Shown here one piece after another: positions 34,246 through 42,984 of a stretch of 64,000 nt of DNA. Both the position numbers and the translations under genes were made by a program. The stretch is from NCBI RefSeq assembly GCF_007993035.1, contig NZ_VOOS01000005.1:174897-238896 (forward strand), in the 5' to 3' direction. Every line of letters begins with the position of its first letter. Within the stretch, counting starts at the first letter, position 1. Source of the stretch: Vicingus serpentipes. Its GTDB lineage: Bacteria > Bacteroidota > Bacteroidia > Flavobacteriales_E > Vicingaceae. Under the pieces are notes generated by a model that worked only from the letters and a program-made list of their open reading frames with translations, did no database searches and had not been told where the DNA came from.

Positions 34246-36549
34246 TTAACGGCTCTTAATTATTTTAAATTCTGTTCGTCTATTTTTTGCTCTTCCAGAA
34301 GGATTATCAGTTCCATCTTCATTTTCATTAGCAGCTACTGGTTGAGTTTCTCCTAATCCTTTAGCCGTAATTCTATTACTGTTAACTCCTTTTTGTAAAA
34401 TATATTCTCTTGCTTTTTGAGCTCTCTCATGAGAAAGTCTTAAGTTATAATCGTCACTCCCTTTTGAATCGGTATGAGAAGTTAATTCAACGTTAACTCC
34501 TTTATTTTTATTTAAAATAACAACTAATTTATCCAATTCTTTCGCCGCCATGGCATTAACATCAGAAGATTTATAGTCATAAAATATTTTTGAAATTACA
34601 AAATTTTCGTTTTCAGCAATTTTAATTACCTCATCAAGTTCATTAATAAGGGTAATCATATTTTGCTCACTGTTAAGCCTTACATATCTATATTTTCCAT
34701 CAATTAAACGTTTAGCAGCCTCTAACACTCTCCCATTTTCATCAACAATAATTAAATTCAGTTCTGAATCATCTTCAGCTAACTTAAACAAGTATTGCTC
34801 ATCAGGTGATAGCTTATCAAAAACAAACTTACCATCCTTATCTGTTTTAGCTTTTCCAATAATATTTCCTTCATCATCAACCACCCAAACTTCCATTCCT
34901 CCTGAATAATCACCAGGTAATTTTTGATATAATTGACCAAAAACGCTAACTGTTAACAAGCTTTCATCTTCTTCTTCCAATAGTGGCAATTCATCATATT
35001 TATCATAAGGTAAGGCCTGAAAGTTATATTTTCCTTTACCAATATCGTTTGCTAAGAGTACTTTTTCTCCATTAGAGTTCGTTAAATAAAGTTTTGCTTT
35101 ATCCAATAAGCTTTCATCTTCTTCATTTATTTTTAAGAAATAACTCTCATCCATTTTCAACTTATTGAACTTAAATTTTCCATTTTCATCTGTTGTTACA
35201 GATTGTAATAACTCGTCATTTTCGTCATATAAAGAAACTTCAGTGTTAGAAGCAGGTAATTTATCATATTCTAATAAACCTGTCATTGATGTTTGCTGTT
35301 CTATACTTTGGTAGTTAAATTTATAAATATCATCACTACCCATTCCACCCTCTCTATCAGATGAGAAATAACCATTTTCATCGTCTGTAAAAAAGATTCC
35401 GAAATCGTCTTTTGAAGAATTTAAAGGTGTTTTTAGGTTTTTAGGATTAGTCCAATTATCTGTTGAAAAAACTGAAAAAATATCCATTCCTCCATAACCC
35501 GAAAGTCCGTCAGATGAAAAATATAATACATCTTTTCTATAATAAGGAAACACTTCATTCTCAGGTGTATTTACTTCCTTACCTAAGTTAATAGGTTCTC
35601 CCCAGTCATCTCCCTCTCTATTGCAAACATAAATATCCATTTTCCCTTGCCCTCCAGGCATATCAGATGCGAAAAACAGTTTAGTTCCATCTTCAGAAAC
35701 CCAAGGATGAGCTACAGAATACTTATTGCTACTGTATTTAAATTCTTTAATGTTTTTCCATTTTTTTCCTTCTAAATCAGCAGTAAAAATTTTTATTTTA
35801 TTACTATAATCTTTCCCTCTTTCTTCCTTTTCAGCTCTTGTAAAATAAATTGTTTTATTATCACTTGTAATAGAAACTGGGCCATCGTGATAAACAGAAT
35901 TTAATTGATGAGAAAACTGTTTTGCTTTCTTATAAGAATTTGAAGCTTTGGCATAAAATATAGATAAATAAGGCTTATTGTTTGCTCCAAAATTATTTTC
36001 ATTTACCAAGTCGGCTCCTCTTTCAGAAACAAACACAATTCCATCTTGATAAATTAAAGGGCAAAAATCTGCGTTTTCTGAATTAATATTTTCTACCGTT
36101 GAAACAGTAAATTCTTTTGGATCAACTTCCCAGTCTTTTATGTCTAAGCATGATTGAACCATTAATTCTCCTATTAAACTTGATGGGTTTTTTTCTAAAA
36201 ACTTTTCAAATTGAATTTTGGCCTCTCTTACTTTCTCATTGTTTTTTAATGATTGACCATAATAGAGATAATTTGCGCTTTCATCAGGATTTAGCTCTAC
36301 TGCTTTAGCATAATATGTTTCAGCATTTGTATAGTCTTTAAGCTTACGGTATGAAAAAGCTATATTTTCTGTAGCCTCAATGTTATTCGCATCCTTTTTT
36401 AATGTCTTTGCATAATATACAATAGCATCAGCATATTTACCTTCCTCAAAATAGGTGTTTGCTTTACTTAGCTGTCCAAAAGCATAGTTTCCAAAAAAGA
36501 AACTTATAACACCAAATATTAAAACGTACTTAAAATTTTTACTTCTCAT
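34246..36549 (-). CDS. PorE-like OmpA-family protein (TPR, PD40, regulatory-like repeats, OmpA)
   Basis: A 767-residue paralogue of the protein at 5201-7183. It has a signal peptide (1-25), TPR units (about 27-130) and a PD40/WD40-like propeller (about 150-420, with ERGADLVNEN, ASDMPGGQGKMDIY and SSDGLSGYGGMDIF). Several carboxypeptidase-regulatory-like segments follow (about 430-640; ENGKFKFNKL and KDGKFVFDKL recur). A C-terminal OmpA domain (about 655-767) has IFYDYKSSDV and HTDSKGSDDYNLRLSHERA. It lies 6 bp after PorP/SprF and 3 bp before the cyclase. It probably ties the OM complex to peptidoglycan. The extra regulatory-like units make it about 100 residues longer than its paralogue. Confidence 0.92.
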   Translation of the reverse strand: MRSKNFKYVLIFGVISFFFGNYAFGQLSKANTYFEEGKYADAIVYYAKTLKKDANNIEATENIAFSYRKLKDYTNAETYYAKAVELNPDESANYLYYGQSLKNNEKVREAKIQFEKFLEKNPSSLIGELMVQSCLDIKDWEVDPKEFTVSTVENINSENADFCPLIYQDGIVFVSERGADLVNENNFGANNKPYLSIFYAKASNSYKKAKQFSHQLNSVYHDGPVSITSDNKTIYFTRAEKEERGKDYSNKIKIFTADLEGKKWKNIKEFKYSSNKYSVAHPWVSEDGTKLFFASDMPGGQGKMDIYVCNREGDDWGEPINLGKEVNTPENEVFPYYRKDVLYFSSDGLSGYGGMDIFSVFSTDNWTNPKNLKTPLNSSKDDFGIFFTDDENGYFSSDREGGMGSDDIYKFNYQSIEQQTSMTGLLEYDKLPASNTEVSLYDENDELLQSVTTDENGKFKFNKLKMDESYFLKINEEDESLLDKAKLYLTNSNGEKVLLANDIGKGKYNFQALPYDKYDELPLLEEEDESLLTVSVFGQLYQKLPGDYSGGMEVWVVDDEGNIIGKAKTDKDGKFVFDKLSPDEQYLFKLAEDDSELNLIIVDENGRVLEAAKRLIDGKYRYVRLNSEQNMITLINELDEVIKIAENENFVISKIFYDYKSSDVNAMAAKELDKLVVILNKNKGVNVELTSHTDSKGSDDYNLRLSHERAQKAREYILQKGVNSNRITAKGLGETQPVAANENEDGTDNPSGRAKNRRTEFKIIKSR

Positions 36550-36555
36550 TCTTCA

Positions 36556-37479
36556 CTAAAAATATCTTGGCGAAATTACTTTTGATTTAAATAAACTTAG
36601 GTCATATCCTATAAAAATTTCATGCGAACCAGATCCAGCGGTGCTGGTTAAGTCACTAAAATTATGATCATAGGCATATCCTACTCTAAAGTTTTTATTG
36701 ATATTAAACTCGGTAAGCACAATAATGCTATTTCGAGTAGTTAGGGTTAACCCTGCTAAAAATGTTTGTTTGATTAAAACACTTCCGTTTAAATCAATAT
36801 TGCCATTTCCTTGTCCGTCTCCTCTAATTAAAGCAGATGATTTTAGCACTAGGTTAGAATTTAATACAAATGCTTTTCCGACAGTAGCTGTAAGGTGAGA
36901 ATAAACCTTTGCCGGATTATCTTCTGTACTTAAGGATGATGAAACTTTATATTGAGCTTGGTTTAGATGGTCTATTGCTACTCCTGCGTAAAATGTATTT
37001 GTATTGTAATAAATACCGAAATCGAATGTTGGTATTATAAAACTACCTGCAGCATTATTTGGAATTTCATCTTGTTCATCTTTATATTCTATTTTAGCCC
37101 AATCGTAACTATAATTTTGTATTCCTCCTTTTAAACCAAAAGCTAACTTTCCTCTTCCAATTTTTAAGCGGTAAGCGTATGTTCCTGTTGCTGTTAGTAC
37201 ATTTCTAGGCCCTATTGCATCATTAATAATTTGCAAACCAACACCCATACTTTTATTTTTTAATGGACTATTAACTGCAAATGCTTGAGTTGTAGGTGCT
37301 CCATCAAAACCAACCCATTGACTTCTATGAATTAAAACCCCACTTAATACTTCTCGGCTACCTGCATATGCAGGATTTACACCTAGAGGGTTAAACATAT
37401 ACAAACTATAAACGGGGTCTTGCTGAGCAAAACTTTGTAAACTAGTTAGCAATGTTAGTATTAATACTATTTTTTTCAT
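36556..37479 (-). CDS. PorP/SprF family type IX secretion membrane protein
   Basis: A 307-residue outer-membrane barrel with a signal peptide (1-18) and the family motif QQDPVYSLYMFNPLGVNPAYAGSRE. IHRSQWVGFDGAPTTQAF and the C-terminal YDLSLFKSKVISPRYF are also typical of PorP/SprF. It is the partner in the second cassette: 10 bp after the small type B substrate and 6 bp before the PorE-like gene. It is a closer match to the classical SprF layout than the 348-residue copy at 7183-8229. Confidence 0.94.
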   Translation of the reverse strand: MKKIVLILTLLTSLQSFAQQDPVYSLYMFNPLGVNPAYAGSREVLSGVLIHRSQWVGFDGAPTTQAFAVNSPLKNKSMGVGLQIINDAIGPRNVLTATGTYAYRLKIGRGKLAFGLKGGIQNYSYDWAKIEYKDEQDEIPNNAAGSFIIPTFDFGIYYNTNTFYAGVAIDHLNQAQYKVSSSLSTEDNPAKVYSHLTATVGKAFVLNSNLVLKSSALIRGDGQGNGNIDLNGSVLIKQTFLAGLTLTTRNSIIVLTEFNINKNFRVGYAYDHNFSDLTSTAGSGSHEIFIGYDLSLFKSKVISPRYF

Positions 37480-37489
37480 TCGTTTTAAA

Positions 37490-38230
37490 TTATCTTGTTA
37501 TTTCTACCCAGCCTTTATAAGTTTCTCCATCTATCGTTCCCACATAAAAATAGGTGCCATCAGGCAAATCATTTCCACTATTATTTTTACCATTCCACAC
37601 AACGTCATCATTATTATATCCTGAAGCTTCCCATACAATACTTCCCCATCGGTTAAATATTTTAATTTCATTTTCAGGAAATTGTTCAATATTATCTACT
37701 ATCCATAAATCATTATTACCATCTCCGTTAGGTGTAATCCCTGAGTAAAATTTGATTTTACAATCCTCTTCACTATCCAATCCAACAGTAATTAATTGAA
37801 AGAAATAACAACCATTTAGACCTATAATTTTAACATTATAAGTTCCTGCTGGAAGTTGTGCTGGATTATCTTGATCTGAAGAGTCTGTAACATTTTTGAT
37901 TAATAAACTATAAGTTCCATCTGCTTTAGGCGCACATCCAAGAACACTATTGATAAAAATTGATCCATTTGATGCTCCATTACAACTTTCATTTATTACC
38001 TCGTAGGTAACAATTGAATCAACATTCATGCTAGGTTGTTGAAACCCTTGAGTTAATATTCCATTAACTGAAAATAAAGTTTGCACAGCTGGTTCTCCAA
38101 CAGTTGAAGATAGTGACATTGTTGTTCCCACTTGATAGCTACCCGTACTCCCTATAACTTGACGCGATATAGTAACTTGAGCATTAACAGTAAAGCTAAA
38201 GAGTATAAATATATATAGTAATTTTTTCAT
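37490..38230 (-). CDS. Small T9SS type B sorting domain protein
   Basis: A 246-residue secreted protein. After the signal peptide (1-17) comes the Bacteroidota N-terminal pattern VGTTMSLSSTVGEPA...LTQGFQQP (about 28-67). A short beta domain with two cysteines follows (about 75-150). The type B sorting domain spans about 155-246: FYSGITPNGDGNNDLW, IFNRWGSIVWEASGY and LPDGTYFYVG. It is small for a T9SS adhesin. It sits between the giant fibre genes and PorP/SprF, so it could be an adaptor that anchors the fibres to the PorP/PorE complex; that role is inference. Confidence 0.9.
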   Translation of the reverse strand: MKKLLYIFILFSFTVNAQVTISRQVIGSTGSYQVGTTMSLSSTVGEPAVQTLFSVNGILTQGFQQPSMNVDSIVTYEVINESCNGASNGSIFINSVLGCAPKADGTYSLLIKNVTDSSDQDNPAQLPAGTYNVKIIGLNGCYFFQLITVGLDSEEDCKIKFYSGITPNGDGNNDLWIVDNIEQFPENEIKIFNRWGSIVWEASGYNNDDVVWNGKNNSGNDLPDGTYFYVGTIDGETYKGWVEITR

Positions 38231-38244
38231 TTGTTTTTTAGCTT

Positions 38245-41200
38245 TTAATTATCTGATCTTGACAACTCCATCCATTTTGAACCATTCCATATTAGAGTCA
38301 TCGTGTCTCCAGTATACAATAATGCGTTTCCAGCTAAGTTAGCATTCGCTTTATCATCATTAATTGTTAAAAGATAACTTCCTACATTTTCAATGATTAA
38401 CATTTGTCCAGCTCTAAGACCATTATCAATACCTAACATCGTTGCACCTCCAAAACTTGTAGTAACACGAATAAAACTTCTATCTCCAACAGGGAGTGTA
38501 AATGAAGTAGCTCCTGCTGCATATGTAGTAGGAGCATAAGTAACACCTCCGTTTACTTCTAATGAAGTTCCAGGATTAGATTGTTTAATACCCAAATTAC
38601 CACCAAAATAATTATAGTCTTCACCAGAACTATAAACTCCAAATTTGGTTCCATTACCACTAGTTGCTAAGCGTAATCCATATTTGGCACCAGTATGAGT
38701 ACCACCAGTTGTAATACGCATACCATAGTTTGTTCCAAAATTACCCGCTGCAGTAACATCAACACCATAATTTGTTCCTGTACTATTTCTAGCTACAGCA
38801 TTTAATCCTCTATTAAATCCTGAACCACTACCTTCTGATGCAAAATATCCACCAGTAACATTACTAGATGTAGTACCTGTTGCTGATGCTTGAATACCTG
38901 TAACTGATTGAGTACCTCCTGCAGAAACAGTTATTCTAGCACCAAGAGAGCCTGACAATATACCCGGAGCTCCATCTGTTTCATTCTGTATTGCTAAAGA
39001 AACACCTCCGTCAGTAGGGTCAAGTATATAAACTTTAGAGACATTTGTTGCAATAGAGCCTATTGATAAATGATCCTTCATATATACATTACCGTTTGCA
39101 AAGTATCCACCCCAATTAGTAGTAGCTCCAGCCGCACTAAAATAACCCGCCATATTAATACTTGATGGTCCAGTATTGGTAACACTACTTCTTACACCAT
39201 AAGCAGTATGAGTACTACCTACATTGGCTCCTGTACGATTAATATTAATCATGTGACTACTATTATTTGCTGTTCCATCAGTTGAATTAGACCCCATATA
39301 AAGTAATGAACCATTTTTCAATCCTTCATCTTGAATATATACAGTGCTACCATTTGCATTTCCTAAAACATGAAGCATTGATGAAGAAGCAGGAGCTGCA
39401 GTACCAATACCTACATTGTTTGCAATTGTAGTAGGGTAAATATTATTTCCTGATTGTGACCAAAAAGTAGCTGGAGCAGTTGGTAATGGTTGCCATTCAG
39501 CATTTCCTTGCGCATCCATACTAGTTAATACTGCGCCAACTGCAGGGGCTGTTACTGATAAATTATCTAACCTTAAAGTTCCATCTAAATGTAGTTTAGC
39601 AGAAGGGTATGTTCCAACACCAATATCTCCAGAATTAGTTATAATCATTCTTTCAGTAAAATTGGTATTAAAACGTATTGCATCATTTGCTGCAATTTGT
39701 AAATAATCACCCGATCCTGGAACAGATATAGATGCTTGAGAGTTAAAAGACCCAGCACTAGTGTTTCCTAACTCTAATGAAGGATAAGCCGCTGACGTAG
39801 TTTGTGAATCTTGAATAAATAACGTTGGACTATTTCCATAAACATGAAGATTCCCTGTTGGAGAAGCTGTTCCAACACCGACAAAATTTGATAAAGTTGA
39901 AGGGTATATTTTCCCGGCACTTTCAGTCCATAAGGATGTTGCTACAGTTGGTGTTTGCCATGTTGCATTACCCGCAGCATCAGAAGTTAGAACAAATCCA
40001 TTAGAAGCACCGCTAGGTAGTGTTAATCCATTTTGAATATATACATCACCATCTGCAAAGTATCCCGCATAATTAGTGTTACCTCCAGCAGCTCTTGCAT
40101 AAACACCGTAGTTTGTACTCCCTGTATTTGATACAGTACTACTAAAATAACCTCCGTAACCGCTTTGACTTACACTTCCTCCTCCATTAACTTGACTATA
40201 AACTCCATATCTTATACCACTAAATGCATTGTTGTTATAAACCTCAAGGCCATAAGCACTATTAGTTCCATTGTAAGCATTATCAATATACATCCCTTTT
40301 TCTCCAGTGGTTTGTAAATGAACTTTGAATTGAGCGTTTGGGGTTGTTAAACCAATTCCAATAGGTTTTGAAATATCTGTAGCATAAATTTCTGTAGCTG
40401 TTTCAGTCCATGGAGTTGAACCACTCAGTCCACTCAAATCAATAGTTCCTCCACCATTAGAAAGAGATAAGTTCGGATTCGCAAAAGATAAAGTTTGAAT
40501 TTCGTTTGTAGAACTAGCATCTGCATCATCAACAACTAGGGTTACTGAATTTCCTCCCGAAATTGATAAATTTTGAGATCCAGAAACATAAGTTAAACTT
40601 TGGTTATCACTGTCTGGAGGCGTTGGATTTGCAATCCAACTTACTCCATTATAGTATAATAAATCTCCTGTACTAGCAGTTGCAGGTAGCTCTATTTCAT
40701 TTGTTGGATCATTATCTGCATCGTCAGGACTTGTTATAAATCCACTATCATTTGTTAAATCACTAGTATTGGTTGGTATGGTTGCTGCTAGTGTAATGGG
40801 TGAGCCTGCTGTACCATCTCCGGTAATACTAGTTCCATCTGTAATTGCTGTTTGTGAACCCCAATTGTCTGCTCCTGCACCTGGAGCTTGCGCTACCCAT
40901 GCACTCCCATTCCATGTTAACACCTCATTAGTTCCTGCCGTAGCTGGTAATTCTATCTCGTTATTTGGATCATTATCTGCATCGTCAGCACTTGTTATAA
41001 ATCCACTATCATTTGTTAAATCACTAGTATTGGTTGGTATAGTTGCTGCTAGTGTAATGGGTGAGCCTGCTGTACCATCTCCGGTAATACTAGTTCCATC
41101 TGTAATTGCTGTTTGTGAACCCCAGTTATCTGCTCCTGCTCCAGGGTTTTGTGCAACCCATGCAGTACCATTCCATGTCAGAACTTGGTTTAATATTGCT

Positions 41201-42969
41201 GTTGCTGGCAACTCAATTTCATTCAAAGGGTCTGAATCGGCATCGTTAATGTTTATTGCAGAAATAGGTTGTGCTATCCAATTTAAACCATTCCAGTATA
41301 ACATATCTCCGGTTGTTGGAAAAGTACTTGAAATAGATGCTCCTGCTCCGTTAGAAATATTAATAGTATTTCCGGAAATAGTAAGGTCTTGTAATTCATT
41401 CGTTGATGATGTGTCATTATCAATTACTTGTAAAGGGTTTCCTGTCGTACCATTTCCTAAAAGATTTGGGCCAACTGTATTAACAGTATCTGTCCCCCAA
41501 TTGTCTCCTGTAGCTCCTGGTGCTAGCCAAGTAGCATTACCTAATGCATCAGAAGTTAAAACATCTCCAATATTTCCTGCGCCATTTGTCACTCTTAAAT
41601 TGGTAGTTGATGTAGTCCCTAATACATTAAATTCTGTTTGAGTTGGTCCTAATCCATGAACTTTAATAGATCCCGTATCCAGCACTAATTGAGTAAAATT
41701 TGATGGGTCAACTCCATTTGATCTAATGTTTAAAACTTTTTGTGAAGCAATGTCAGCAAATGCAGTATTAGGGCCAACAAATTGGATTTCAGGTGTTCCT
41801 ACAGCTTTTTGAATTGTTAAAGGTGAAGTTGGCGTAGATGTTCCTATACCTACCATATCAGTTGTGTTATAGATAACTCCTGCACCTTGTGTCCAATCAG
41901 TATCACTCGAAGCAGGGGGTAATACTACTTGACCTCCATTGGATAAATAGATAGTATCTCCTACTATACTTAATACCTGCAACTCATTAGTTGAGTCTGC
42001 ATCTCCATCTATCGTATTTATTACTTCTTGTAAACCTAGCTCATCAGTATAAGTATATGTTCCATCTCCATTATCTTGGATAGATGTTACAGTTTCTGAA
42101 ATACTTGGTAACACCACACTATTACCATTACTTAAAAATAATGTGTCATTTGATATGCTTAATACTTGTAACTCATTGCTCGGATCAGCATCTGCATCTC
42201 CTAGGTTTGTAATTGTATCACCTGACAAACTTACTCCATTACCAGGAAAATAAGTCGTCCCACTTGCTCCTGCTGGTCCCATTGGCCCAGTTAAATTTGC
42301 AGTCGTAAATGTTGTTGCATCTGTATAAGTTATTGTAAAAGTACCATCTCCATTATCTACAGTTGAAGCTATACCTACTCCGTCATTTCCGTTTGTCCCA
42401 TTTACACCATCAGTTCCATTACATATATAATAAGAAATTGGCGTTTCTCCTCCTGATAAAGCTCCATCATCATTTAAATCTAACCATGTTTGTATAAAGT
42501 ATCCTCCATTTGGACAATTCGCTCCAGCAGGTTCTGCAACTGAGCTAATTAAACTATTATGACCATCAGCTCCAGGAACTCCACTTGTTGCAGTTTTTGC
42601 ATGTAAGGCATAAGGCACAGATAATAACTGTGTTGCTGGCATTACATCTCCATCTACTGTTACTTGTAAGTAAAAGATAGAGCTACCCCAGTTAATCGTT
42701 GAAAAATTACCACTATTAACCGATCCTAATCCAATTTCTGATGTAAATAAACCAAATTGATTAGTTGTTTCAGCATGTGTTTCTGAATAGACAACAGTAC
42801 CACTTGATGACCCTTGCAAAATAGCGTATTGTACCGAAATAGACTGATTTACCATTGGTACACCAGCTAAATTTCTAGCTACTGCCTGATAATTTATGGC
42901 CTCGGGTGGACTTTGTGCAAAAATGCTAAAACTAAAAAATAAGGCAATTATTAATAATACTTTTTTCAT
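38245..42969 (-). CDS. Giant fibre-like surface protein with tail-fibre-type repeats
   Basis: A 1574-residue secreted protein. The signal peptide (1-18) is followed by a Bacteroidota N-terminal domain (about 19-130: PPEAINYQAVARN, YSETHAETTNQFG, LLSVPYALHAKTA). A long repetitive shaft includes SISNDTLFLSNG-type repeats, blocks with DNWGSQTAITDGTSITGDG and at least six VGIGTxxP motifs like those before phage tail-fibre and pseudo-tail-fibre heads. LTSDAAGNATW recurs. The last 85 residues (TFTLPVGDRSF...WNGSKWMELSRSDN) form a separate terminal domain. No T9SS sorting domain is present. It lies 15 bp after its paralogue and 14 bp before the small type B gene. Probably a surface adhesin; the ligand is unknown. 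Confidence 0.9.
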   Translation of the reverse strand: MKKVLLIIALFFSFSIFAQSPPEAINYQAVARNLAGVPMVNQSISVQYAILQGSSSGTVVYSETHAETTNQFGLFTSEIGLGSVNSGNFSTINWGSSIFYLQVTVDGDVMPATQLLSVPYALHAKTATSGVPGADGHNSLISSVAEPAGANCPNGGYFIQTWLDLNDDGALSGGETPISYYICNGTDGVNGTNGNDGVGIASTVDNGDGTFTITYTDATTFTTANLTGPMGPAGASGTTYFPGNGVSLSGDTITNLGDADADPSNELQVLSISNDTLFLSNGNSVVLPSISETVTSIQDNGDGTYTYTDELGLQEVINTIDGDADSTNELQVLSIVGDTIYLSNGGQVVLPPASSDTDWTQGAGVIYNTTDMVGIGTSTPTSPLTIQKAVGTPEIQFVGPNTAFADIASQKVLNIRSNGVDPSNFTQLVLDTGSIKVHGLGPTQTEFNVLGTTSTTNLRVTNGAGNIGDVLTSDALGNATWLAPGATGDNWGTDTVNTVGPNLLGNGTTGNPLQVIDNDTSSTNELQDLTISGNTINISNGAGASISSTFPTTGDMLYWNGLNWIAQPISAININDADSDPLNEIELPATAILNQVLTWNGTAWVAQNPGAGADNWGSQTAITDGTSITGDGTAGSPITLAATIPTNTSDLTNDSGFITSADDADNDPNNEIELPATAGTNEVLTWNGSAWVAQAPGAGADNWGSQTAITDGTSITGDGTAGSPITLAATIPTNTSDLTNDSGFITSPDDADNDPTNEIELPATASTGDLLYYNGVSWIANPTPPDSDNQSLTYVSGSQNLSISGGNSVTLVVDDADASSTNEIQTLSFANPNLSLSNGGGTIDLSGLSGSTPWTETATEIYATDISKPIGIGLTTPNAQFKVHLQTTGEKGMYIDNAYNGTNSAYGLEVYNNNAFSGIRYGVYSQVNGGGSVSQSGYGGYFSSTVSNTGSTNYGVYARAAGGNTNYAGYFADGDVYIQNGLTLPSGASNGFVLTSDAAGNATWQTPTVATSLWTESAGKIYPSTLSNFVGVGTASPTGNLHVYGNSPTLFIQDSQTTSAAYPSLELGNTSAGSFNSQASISVPGSGDYLQIAANDAIRFNTNFTERMIITNSGDIGVGTYPSAKLHLDGTLRLDNLSVTAPAVGAVLTSMDAQGNAEWQPLPTAPATFWSQSGNNIYPTTIANNVGIGTAAPASSSMLHVLGNANGSTVYIQDEGLKNGSLLYMGSNSTDGTANNSSHMININRTGANVGSTHTAYGVRSSVTNTGPSSINMAGYFSAAGATTNWGGYFANGNVYMKDHLSIGSIATNVSKVYILDPTDGGVSLAIQNETDGAPGILSGSLGARITVSAGGTQSVTGIQASATGTTSSNVTGGYFASEGSGSGFNRGLNAVARNSTGTNYGVDVTAAGNFGTNYGMRITTGGTHTGAKYGLRLATSGNGTKFGVYSSGEDYNYFGGNLGIKQSNPGTSLEVNGGVTYAPTTYAAGATSFTLPVGDRSFIRVTTSFGGATMLGIDNGLRAGQMLIIENVGSYLLTINDDKANANLAGNALLYTGDTMTLIWNGSKWMELSRSDN
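40706..40863 (-). repeat. Internal 158-bp direct repeat, copy A
   Basis: This segment matches 40967-41124 with two mismatches and a 261-bp offset (87 codons, frame kept). It encodes the module with DNWGSQTAIT, TGDGTAGSPITL and TSDLTNDSGFIT. Flanking sequence between copies is diverged, so the block looks recently duplicated or homogenised. Confidence 0.9.
40967..41124 (-). repeat. Internal 158-bp direct repeat, copy B
   Basis: Second copy of the module at 40706-40863, inside the same fibre gene. Two differences (positions matching TCAGGACTT/TCAGCACTT and GGTATGG/GGTATAG). In-frame spacing means that recombination between copies would add or remove exactly 87 residues. Confidence 0.9.
42601..42924 (-). 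repeat. Near-identical 324-bp block shared with the paralogous fibre gene (copy 1)
   Basis: This encodes the N-terminal domain of the 1574-residue fibre protein and differs from 47851-48174 at only about 6-8 positions. The offset is 5250 bp. Sequence upstream (signal peptide) and downstream (shaft) is much less similar. Confidence 0.9.
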
Positions 42970-42984
42970 GAAACAACTTTTTTA

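Noticed and set aside
40706..41124. Possible CRISPR-like or tandem non-coding array
   Set aside because: Only two long in-frame copies, no short palindromic repeats with unique spacers, and the region is coding in one continuous frame.
40769..41641. 290-codon open frame on the + strand inside the 1574-residue fibre gene
   Set aside because: It is a shadow of the repetitive minus-strand gene; the open antisense frame follows from its skewed codon use and repeats (the 158-bp repeat shows up twice), and the product has no domain pattern.
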